A stretch of DNA of 11,413 nucleotides from Thermotogaceae bacterium (GTDB lineage Bacteria > Thermotogota > Thermotogae > B21-G9 > HyVt-16): positions 1-11,413 of the forward strand of contig DQYP01000007.1 in NCBI GenBank assembly GCA_011043375.1, given 5' to 3'. Positions 1 through 6,150 of the stretch are shown here, piece after piece; position 1 is the first letter of the stretch; each line of letters starts with the position of its first letter. The position numbers and the translations under genes are program-made. Below the pieces are notes generated by a model, which ran no database searches, was not told the DNA's origin, and saw only the letters and a list, made by a program, of their open reading frames with translations.

Positions 1-503
1 GTGGCTCCCGCAGATTTGGCCAACTCAACTACATCGAACTGTTTTTCAATGGTACCGTAAGGAGCTGTGGTGGAGAAAATGTTTGTCGGCGTTGTTGGCG
101 AGTGTTGCCCTCCTGTCATGCCATATATGTTGTTATTGAAAATAATTATGGTGAGATCTATATTCCTTCTGCAAGCATGTATCAAATGATTTCCACCGAT
201 GGCGAGTGAATCACCATCACCACTCATAACCACGACTTTCATATCAGGTCGTGCGAGTTTAACCCCCGTGGCAAAGGCGAGTGCCCTTCCATGCAGTGTG
301 TGCAATGTATTGAAATCAAGATAACCTGTAGCTCTTGACGAGCATCCTATGCCAGACACTATTGCAACCTCGTCTTTGGTGTATCCTAACTTTTCAATGG
401 CTTCGGCGAAAGCCCTTAAAACCGTGCCATTTCCACATCCTGGGCACCAAACAGTTGGTAATCTCTCATCGCGGAAATATGTTAATATATCCAAAGTTGA
501 CAT
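1..503 (-). CDS. korB: 2-oxoacid:ferredoxin oxidoreductase beta subunit, KorB type (partial; 3' end outside window)
   Basis: This is the thiamine-diphosphate-binding beta subunit of a 2-oxoacid (probably 2-oxoglutarate) ferredoxin oxidoreductase, a cytoplasmic enzyme that oxidatively decarboxylates 2-oxoacids to acyl-CoA and reduces ferredoxin. I translated 167 residues before the window edge. Visible signatures are WCPGCGNG (Cys20, Cys23) and GIGCSS (Cys54), which are iron-sulfur cluster ligands in this family. The thiamine-diphosphate/Mg motif starts at GDGDSLAIGG (95-104) and ends in FNNNIYGMTGGQ (122-133). The following SPTTP (135-139) is typical of KorB/VorB. The start is ATG (503-501) with AGGAGGTG at 516-509, five bases upstream. 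Annotated family members are about 250-300 residues, so roughly 100 residues are missing. The alpha subunit is not upstream, because the promoter and the divergent ppx lie there; it must be downstream or elsewhere. The exact substrate cannot be decided from this fragment. Confidence 0.93.
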   Translation of the reverse strand, partial: MSTLDILTYFRDERLPTVWCPGCGNGTVLRAFAEAIEKLGYTKDEVAIVSGIGCSSRATGYLDFNTLHTLHGRALAFATGVKLARPDMKVVVMSGDGDSLAIGGNHLIHACRRNIDLTIIIFNNNIYGMTGGQHSPTTPTNIFSTTAPYGTIEKQFDVVELAKSAGA

Positions 504-526
504 AACCACACCTCCTGTCCAGGTAA

Positions 527-555
527 ATTCTAACATATTACTTGAATTTTGAACT
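527..555 (-). promoter_or_regulatory. korB promoter (extended -10)
   Basis: Read on the minus strand, TGT-TAGAAT (535-527) is an extended -10 element. With 17-bp spacing the -35 hexamer would be AGTTCA (555-550), a poor match. Transcription would start near 520, leaving a short leader with the ribosome site AGGAGGTG (516-509) almost at its 5' end. The -35 region crosses that of the divergent ppx promoter. Confidence 0.5.
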
Positions 556-568
556 TTCATGATAGAAT
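542..568 (+). promoter_or_regulatory. ppx operon promoter (extended -10, likely leaderless mRNA)
   Basis: TGA-TAGAAT (560-568) is an extended -10 element, and TTGAAT (542-547) is a possible -35 with a short 15-bp spacer. A start about seven bases after the -10 falls at 575-576, two or three bases before the ATG at 578. No Shine-Dalgarno sequence lies upstream of that ATG, which fits leaderless initiation. This is predicted from sequence only. Confidence 0.45.
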
Positions 569-577
569 TTCTTTGAT

Positions 578-1552
578 ATGGACAGAAAAAAGTTTTCGGC
601 GGCTGTAGATCTTGGGACGAATTCTTTTATATTGACTGTAGTTGATGAAAAAGGGAAACTGATTTTCGAGAAGCTCGTAACCGTTGCGCTCGGAAATGAA
701 GACGAAAAAATGGATATCAGAATAGAAAGGGCACGTGATGCTTTAAAGTTTTTCGTGGAGAAACTTAGGAGAATGAATATAGAAAGGATACACATTTTTG
801 GAACACAGTTTTTCAGGAAGAATCCTGAACTCTTTGAGCTGATTCTTCAAGGCGTGGAGGGTTTAAAGCTTGACAATGCTGAATTCAAGATACTCACAGA
901 AAGAGAGGAAGCTTTGTTCTCATATCTTTCGGTGAAATTCGATCCGGATATGTATTCCATAGAAGCGCCTTTGGTTGTGGATATAGGTGGAGGAAGTGTG
1001 GAAACAGTATTTGAAGTTTTTGGTGGGATATCATCGAATATTGAATATCACAGTTTTGAAATGGGTGTATGGAAACTGACAAACAGATTCATCAGTGATT
1101 TTCCGATAGGTCAAAAGATTCGAAGAAAGATGAGGGAGTTTGTGATGGAACATCTCGACGAAAAACTTCCCAAAAACAGAGATTTAGTTGGTATCGGTGG
1201 AACCTTTGTAACACTCGCAAACATGTTCTTGAAAAAGTCTCCACCCTTTGATTCCTTTGATCAATTGAACAACACGAGAATACCCAAGATGTGGTTAGAA
1301 AAAATGAATGAAAAGTTGTTCGAATTTGATTTATCCAAGATTGAGAAAATAGAGGGTTTGCCGAAGGATAGAGCAAAAATAATACCTGGAGGTAGCCTCT
1401 TGGTTTTAACGCTCCTGGAATCTTTTTCAAAGAAAGATTACTTCACGGTCAGTTCAAAAGGTTGTAGATATTCGGTGGCACATTTTGGCTTTGATTTAGA
1501 AACACCGGTCAGGGTTCTTAGAACCCTTCAAGGAGGTGAACGCTCGACGTAA
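578..1552 (+). CDS. ppx: Ppx/GppA-family phosphatase (exopolyphosphatase or guanosine pentaphosphatase)
   Basis: A 324-residue cytoplasmic enzyme of the ASKHA fold, predicted to hydrolyse terminal phosphate from polyphosphate and/or pppGpp. The first phosphate-binding motif is AAVDLGTNSF (8-17). The acidic segment TEREEALFSYL (107-117) is where the family's catalytic Glu sits. The second phosphate loop is VVDIGGGSVETVF (133-145), followed by GIGGTFVTLA (205-214), DRAKIIPGGSLLV (264-276) and VSSKGCRYSV (291-300). The length fits the short two-domain form without the C-terminal HD-like domain of E. coli Ppx/GppA. The ATG at 578 is chosen because the fold begins at residue 8 and no upstream start fits; it has no ribosome site. 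It is the first gene of the operon and is followed by phoU, which supports a role in polyphosphate/phosphate balance. Sequence alone cannot separate polyphosphatase from pppGpp activity. Confidence 0.9.
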   Translation: MDRKKFSAAVDLGTNSFILTVVDEKGKLIFEKLVTVALGNEDEKMDIRIERARDALKFFVEKLRRMNIERIHIFGTQFFRKNPELFELILQGVEGLKLDNAEFKILTEREEALFSYLSVKFDPDMYSIEAPLVVDIGGGSVETVFEVFGGISSNIEYHSFEMGVWKLTNRFISDFPIGQKIRRKMREFVMEHLDEKLPKNRDLVGIGGTFVTLANMFLKKSPPFDSFDQLNNTRIPKMWLEKMNEKLFEFDLSKIEKIEGLPKDRAKIIPGGSLLVLTLLESFSKKDYFTVSSKGCRYSVAHFGFDLETPVRVLRTLQGGERST

Positions 1553-1566
1553 TTCGAGCTCAAAAT
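1530..1566 (+). promoter_or_regulatory. Ribosome site separated from the phoU start by a hairpin that holds the ppx stop codon
   Basis: AAGGAGGTGA (1530-1539) is a near-perfect ribosome-binding site, but the only plausible phoU start, ATG at 1567, is 28 bases past its end. The gap holds a perfect inverted repeat: GCTCGA (1542-1547), loop CGTAAT (1548-1553), TCGAGC (1554-1559). If it folds, the effective spacing falls to about ten bases. The ppx stop TAA (1550-1552) lies in the loop, so ribosomes finishing ppx would open the hairpin. This suggests translational coupling or control of phoU. The sequence facts are direct; the function is inferred. Confidence 0.6.
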
Positions 1567-2271
1567 ATGAAGATACTAAAAAGTAGGATGGAGAAGTTCA
1601 ACAACCGGTTGTTAATGATAACCAGGTATGTTGAGGAGACGCTTGAAAAAGCCACGAGTGCTCTCTTCGATAGAGATACGAATCTTTTGGAAGATCTTGA
1701 AGATGCTCATCTTAAAATCGATTTCATGTGCACGAATCTCGAGGAAGAAGCTATAGAACTGCTTGGATTGTTTTCACCGATAGGTCAGGAACTAAGAATT
1801 GTATCGATGGGATTGAAAATATCTTACACTTTGAAGGAAATTGGACATTTTATATCCGATATGGTTGATAGTTCCAAGATACTCTTGAAACTCCCAAAAT
1901 CGAGTATCGATGATAAATTTAACAAAATGACCACTACAGTTATTGAAATGATAAGGGAAAGTATACTGAGCTACATAGATTTGAATATAGAACTCGCGAA
2001 GAATGTTTGTAAAAAAGACGATCTCGTGGATAAGCTTTACAGTGAATTGAAAAATAAGTTGATGAGAAAAAGTGTAACCTCGTCGAATGAGTTCGTTAAG
2101 AATTGTACCTTAGCGTTTCTTTTAAGTGTTGTAGAGAGGATAGGAGATTTAGCAACCAGCATTGCTGAGGCAACTTATTACATAGCCACCGGTGAGGTTA
2201 GAAGATGTTTTGGAGATAAGCTGGAAGTATTGAGTGAAAGATTGGAAGAGCGGAAGGAGTTCGAGGATTGA
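1567..2271 (+). CDS. phoU: PhoU-like phosphate signalling/regulatory protein
   Basis: A 234-residue, largely helical protein resembling PhoU, which is built from two three-helix bundles and binds metal clusters through repeated E-xxx-D motifs. The second repeat carries the clear signature VERIGDLATSIAEATYYIA (189-207), with Glu190 and Asp194 in metal-ligand positions. The equivalent segment of the first repeat, TLKEIGHFISDMVD (88-101), keeps Glu91 but lacks the Asp four residues later, so the first metal site is probably altered. No membrane segment or signal peptide is visible. PhoU normally modulates PstSCAB phosphate uptake and a PhoR-type kinase; neither is in this window, and here it follows a polyphosphatase-type gene. 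The start is ATG 1567, set by homology and by the unusual leader just upstream. The stop TGA (2269-2271) overlaps the next start, TTG 2268. Confidence 0.8.
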   Translation: MKILKSRMEKFNNRLLMITRYVEETLEKATSALFDRDTNLLEDLEDAHLKIDFMCTNLEEEAIELLGLFSPIGQELRIVSMGLKISYTLKEIGHFISDMVDSSKILLKLPKSSIDDKFNKMTTTVIEMIRESILSYIDLNIELAKNVCKKDDLVDKLYSELKNKLMRKSVTSSNEFVKNCTLAFLLSVVERIGDLATSIAEATYYIATGEVRRCFGDKLEVLSERLEERKEFED

Positions 2272-5200
2272 AAATTCTGAACAAGTATTTGATTAAACAA
2301 TCCCTTCTGCCTTTTGCAATAGGGCTTGGTGGTTTCATAGTTTTTGTGAGCGTGGAGTTGCTGTATCAACTATCAGATATAATAGTCAGTTACAGGATCT
2401 CATTTTATAAGCTGTTGATTGTCCTGTATTACAATCTGCCATATTTCACCGTTCTTGGAATACCAGTCGGACTTTTACTTGCAATTTTCTGGGTGCTTTC
2501 ACAACTTGGTGCTGATCGTGAGATAATGGCATTCCAAGTTCATGGTTTCTCATCGAAACGGTTGGTCATTCCTTTCTTAATCTTGGCGATTTTTTTGAGT
2601 TTGTGTGCCTACCTTCTCAATGATTTTTTGGTACCTTCATACAATATGAAAGCCAACGAAGCATTGAGACGTTACATATACAAGAGACCAGAGGTCACTG
2701 TAAAAACAAACACGTTCTTCAAAGGGGAAGAAAACAAGTACTTCTATGTTAAAACCTTCGATATCAAAAGGGAACTTTTCAGAGATGTGATAATCTACGA
2801 TCTTTCTTCCGGCGGTACAAAGGTCATAACTGCGAAAATGGCGTACAAAAAGGGAAAAGATTGGTATCTGAAGGATGGTAGAATCTTTACGGTGAACAAA
2901 GATGGTTTTTTAACCTTGGATATGAGTTTCGATGAGATGCAGATGGATATAAAAGAAGACATAGAGCGTTTTTTGGCATCGCAGAAGACTCCGCGGGATA
3001 TGACGTCTCGAGAATTGAGGGAAAAAATAAAGGTCTTTAAAAAACTCGGCTTGAAGGTATCGCACTTTGTGGTTGAATACCACTCCAAATTCGCCGTCTC
3101 TTTTGGACCTTTGATAATAGTTCTCCTGGGTGTTCCATTATCTCTGATCTTCGATATAAAGAGTAAATCCTGGGGGGTTCTTCTCACCTTTGTTTTGATA
3201 GTTTTATATCAGGGTTCTGGTGCTTGGCTTTCAGCCATGGGAAAAGAAGAAATCATAGATCCTATTTTATCCGCTTGGTTGCCGGATATCGGATTTGCAA
3301 CGATTGGATTGATCGTGTTCGCACTTTTGGACACACCGATAATGTATAAATTCAAAGAAAAAATTGGAAAATACCTTGGGATATCCTTGATGTTACTTCT
3401 GTTTGTTGTTCCAAGTCATGTTTTTTCACAATCCGATATCTTGAAAATAAACTCTGAACATTTCGTGTATCAGGATCAAAAGATACTCTTGTGGGGGAAT
3501 GTTGAAATAGAGAAAGAAGATACTGTTTTGAAAGCTTCCACCGTCACCGCTTTTTTGGATAACGATAAGATCAAATCTTTGAAAGCTATCGGCGATGTGG
3601 AGTATCAGGTTGACAAGAGAGTGTATAAAAGCGAAAGTCTCGAGATTCATTTTGATGAGTCCAAAGCTTTTGTGTGGGAGATAAGGGGAAAATCGGATTT
3701 CAAAAAATCTGGAAAAAAGAAAGATATTTTCATTTATGGAAAAGAATCTATCATCGATATGGGGAAAAATAATTACACCCAGGTCTATGAAGGGTATGTA
3801 ACAACCTGTGATAGATACAAACCACACTATAGATTTCAGGCTCAATACATTGAGATATATCCAGATGATAAGCTGATCGCCTACAATGTCCTCATGTACA
3901 TATTTGAGATACCAGTAATGTATTATCCGGTCTATTTCATGTCTCTGAAATATGATAAGCAACCGTTTGAGTTATCCATTTCCAACACAGCGAGCAACGG
4001 GTGGATAATTTCCATGGGATTCAATTTTCCAACCGGTGGAAAGAACTATGGAAGTGTTGGTTTCAAGTGGATACAAGATGGAAAGGATGCAGGAACAACC
4101 TCCTTTTTCAATCTTCCTTACAACATTTCAGATGATGTGATGTGGAGATTAAGTTTCGAAGATACCAATCCAAAAACTTCCGAAGATCACAAGAGGATTC
4201 TCAAAACTTCTTTGACCAAAAAATTTCAAAATGATCTCATTGCCTCGATTTTTTATGAACAGAGTCGTGATACCGATTTTGAAACCAACGATGAGAGAAA
4301 CATATTGAGAGGTATCAATCTATCAAAAAAGATATCGAGTGGGAGCTTAAGGGCATCGATTAAAGATGTAGGAACTTTGAAAAACGATTCCTTTTCAGGC
4401 ACGATTTTTTTTCCAAGTGTTAGCCTATCTAAAGTAAAACACAAGACTTCTTTGCTGAACAAGGATCTTGTAATAAGCATTCCGAGATTTTCATATAGTT
4501 TCGAAATACCATACAATTCTGAAACTTCCCTGTCAGAATCTATTTTCAACTACATTAACAAAACATCTGGTTCTTTTGGGATTTCAATGTCAAACGTTGA
4601 TCTGTTTGGACCTATTGGTATCAAAAGCATCTCTTCATCTTACAGTATCTCACAGAACATGTCCAAAAAAAAAGGAATAGATTTTCTGCTGAAAAATGAC
4701 AACTCCTTTCGTCTTAAATCGTTGAAGTATAGTCCTATCAATGGCATTGATCTTTCAACTGATTACAGTGCGTTTGCTGGGTATTTCATAACGGAAAAAA
4801 AAGATGAAAGAGGTTATAGGATCGCAAACATGCTGAATTCGTCCTTTGTATTCAGTTCCATTCCGAATGTTTCAATCAAACTCACCCACAACTTTGTGAG
4901 ATCCGCTGGTGAGAATAATGCCTCCTTCAAATACAACAAGGATGTTAATGTGCTTAAAATAGCGGATGAGTTCAAGATACCATTTGTGAATTTGAAACTC
5001 AGTTCAAACATATCGTATGATTTCGAAAAAGAGGAAAAAAATTGGTCGAATTTGACCTTGCTTTCGGAGTTACCTTGGGTGATATTTGGAATGAAGAATA
5101 ACCTCAAAACTTCAACCATTTTCGATGTGTATGATAAGAAGTTCATCAAGACCAATTATGATTATTCAATGAGATATCGTAGTTTATTTTTTTCGACAGA

Positions 5201-5687
5201 TTTCGATTATGTGTACGATCAAGAGAAACCTATAAGTAAATTTGTGAACAAACTCAACTATAGTGTACGAAATATAGGTAACTTGAGAAGCTTATCGCTG
5301 AATTCAGAATTTCATATTAAGATCGACCCGATGGATTTGGAATATCTCAGATTAAAAGTCAGGAGCAATTTTTCAGATTGGTCAAATCAAACTGATATAA
5401 TGTTAAGGAGGAAACAATTAACCATGATTTCGAGTTATAATTTCAAAGGAGCATCGTTGAAGCTTAAGTCTATTGTACCAACCGACCCATTGAAGATAAA
5501 CGCTTTGTCGTTGATATTTGCAAAAGACTTGCACTGCTGGGAAGGAAGTATTTCCATGAATATGAAATACAAAGAAGAGAGGTTAAAGTTCGATAAATTT
5601 GTATTGGAGTTTCATATAAAGGACCTCCCAGACAAGTCGATTAAGATTCATCCAATTGAGAAAAAAGTTGAATTTGGTTTATTCTGA
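2268..5687 (+). CDS. LptF-type permease / LptA-OstA / LptD-like beta-barrel fusion protein
   Basis: A single 1139-residue frame joins three envelope-transport modules. Residues 1-357 are an LptF/LptG (YjgP/YjgQ) permease with hydrophobic segments near 11-32, 48-78, 98-121, 275-297, 301-323 and 332-356. The periplasmic domain is 122-270, and LptF-like motifs are LGADREIMAFQVHG (80-93) and EYHSKFAVSFGPL (270-282). Residues 359-388 resemble a secretion signal: KFKEKIGK, a hydrophobic core at 370-381, and VFS before Gln388 as a possible cleavage site. Residues 393-480 look like an OstA/LptA repeat. Residues 487-560 resemble the start of LptD, with YEGYVTTCD (507-515), PHYRFQAQYIEI (519-530) and EIPVMYYPVYF (547-557). 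The remaining about 580 residues alternate polar and hydrophobic residues and end in GLF, as in outer-membrane barrels. The start is TTG 2268, with AAGGAG (2254-2259) eight bases upstream and overlapping the phoU stop. The LptB ATPase is not in this window. Domain calls are from recognition; the cargo is unknown. Confidence 0.85.
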   Translation: MKILNKYLIKQSLLPFAIGLGGFIVFVSVELLYQLSDIIVSYRISFYKLLIVLYYNLPYFTVLGIPVGLLLAIFWVLSQLGADREIMAFQVHGFSSKRLVIPFLILAIFLSLCAYLLNDFLVPSYNMKANEALRRYIYKRPEVTVKTNTFFKGEENKYFYVKTFDIKRELFRDVIIYDLSSGGTKVITAKMAYKKGKDWYLKDGRIFTVNKDGFLTLDMSFDEMQMDIKEDIERFLASQKTPRDMTSRELREKIKVFKKLGLKVSHFVVEYHSKFAVSFGPLIIVLLGVPLSLIFDIKSKSWGVLLTFVLIVLYQGSGAWLSAMGKEEIIDPILSAWLPDIGFATIGLIVFALLDTPIMYKFKEKIGKYLGISLMLLLFVVPSHVFSQSDILKINSEHFVYQDQKILLWGNVEIEKEDTVLKASTVTAFLDNDKIKSLKAIGDVEYQVDKRVYKSESLEIHFDESKAFVWEIRGKSDFKKSGKKKDIFIYGKESIIDMGKNNYTQVYEGYVTTCDRYKPHYRFQAQYIEIYPDDKLIAYNVLMYIFEIPVMYYPVYFMSLKYDKQPFELSISNTASNGWIISMGFNFPTGGKNYGSVGFKWIQDGKDAGTTSFFNLPYNISDDVMWRLSFEDTNPKTSEDHKRILKTSLTKKFQNDLIASIFYEQSRDTDFETNDERNILRGINLSKKISSGSLRASIKDVGTLKNDSFSGTIFFPSVSLSKVKHKTSLLNKDLVISIPRFSYSFEIPYNSETSLSESIFNYINKTSGSFGISMSNVDLFGPIGIKSISSSYSISQNMSKKKGIDFLLKNDNSFRLKSLKYSPINGIDLSTDYSAFAGYFITEKKDERGYRIANMLNSSFVFSSIPNVSIKLTHNFVRSAGENNASFKYNKDVNVLKIADEFKIPFVNLKLSSNISYDFEKEEKNWSNLTLLSELPWVIFGMKNNLKTSTIFDVYDKKFIKTNYDYSMRYRSLFFSTDFDYVYDQEKPISKFVNKLNYSVRNIGNLRSLSLNSEFHIKIDPMDLEYLRLKVRSNFSDWSNQTDIMLRRKQLTMISSYNFKGASLKLKSIVPTDPLKINALSLIFAKDLHCWEGSISMNMKYKEERLKFDKFVLEFHIKDLPDKSIKIHPIEKKVEFGLF

Positions 5688-5700
5688 GGTGTTTAAAAAT

Positions 5701-6150
5701 ATGAAAAGATTCACCTTCAGGTTGGAAAGGCTTTTGAAACTAAAAGATTCTCTTGAAGAGCGAAAGAAAAACGAAATAAACAAACTGTTGGCAGACATAA
5801 ATGCGATAAACGTTGAAATAAAGAACAAAGAAAAACAAATAGATCGAGAATTGGAAGAACTCTCAAAACTGCTCGTTGAGACTCATGATGTTAGATTGAC
5901 TTTGGACTGGCACAGTTACATATCTGGCCTCGATGAAGAAAAGAGAGAATTCGAACAGAGGAGGATGGAAAAAGAAAAAGAACTCCAGAAAAAAATCAAA
6001 GAATATATGCAGCTTTTGAAGGAGAAAAAAATCCTCGTGAATTTACGAGAGAGGAAATATTTGGAATACTTGAAGGAAATAGATAGAATAGAAAGGAGTT
6101 ATTTAGACGAGCAGGCATTGAGTGGATTCAGGAGGCGGAAAATTGGCTAG
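5701..6150 (+). CDS. FliJ-like coiled-coil protein
   Basis: A 149-residue, highly charged, almost entirely helical protein. It begins MKRFTFRLERLLKLKD (1-16), the typical opening of FliJ, the coiled-coil stalk and chaperone of the flagellar export ATPase, and matches FliJ's usual length of about 145-150 residues. The C-terminal pattern RIERSYLDEQAL (129-140) recalls FliJ's conserved E-xxx-LDE segment. Heptad-like helices run through about 8-60 and 80-135. The start is ATG 5701, with GAGGTG (5686-5691) nine bases upstream and overlapping the previous stop. An in-frame ATG at 5656 would lie within the Lpt fusion and lacks a ribosome site. No flagellar gene is near, so it may be true FliJ in an unusual place, or a FliJ-like coiled coil recruited to another machine. 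Family membership is moderately supported. Confidence 0.6.
   Translation: MKRFTFRLERLLKLKDSLEERKKNEINKLLADINAINVEIKNKEKQIDRELEELSKLLVETHDVRLTLDWHSYISGLDEEKREFEQRRMEKEKELQKKIKEYMQLLKEKKILVNLRERKYLEYLKEIDRIERSYLDEQALSGFRRRKIG

Noticed and set aside
349..552. 67-codon open frame on the plus strand
   Set aside because: It is antisense to korB and its promoter, with no ribosome site or recognisable motif.
3426..3962. 178-codon open frame on the minus strand
   Set aside because: It lies wholly within the OstA/LptD-coding part of the fusion, has no ribosome site I can see, and gives a composition typical of an antisense shadow.
5656..5700. Upstream ATG giving the FliJ-like protein 15 extra residues
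   Set aside because: It lies inside the Lpt fusion and has no ribosome site, while ATG 5701 has GAGGTG at good spacing and gives the normal FliJ N-terminus.
6122..6142. GTG start for the tail-anchored protein
   Set aside because: TTG 6143 has AGGAGG seven bases upstream; the GTG has no comparable site, and that AGGAGG would fall within its coding region.
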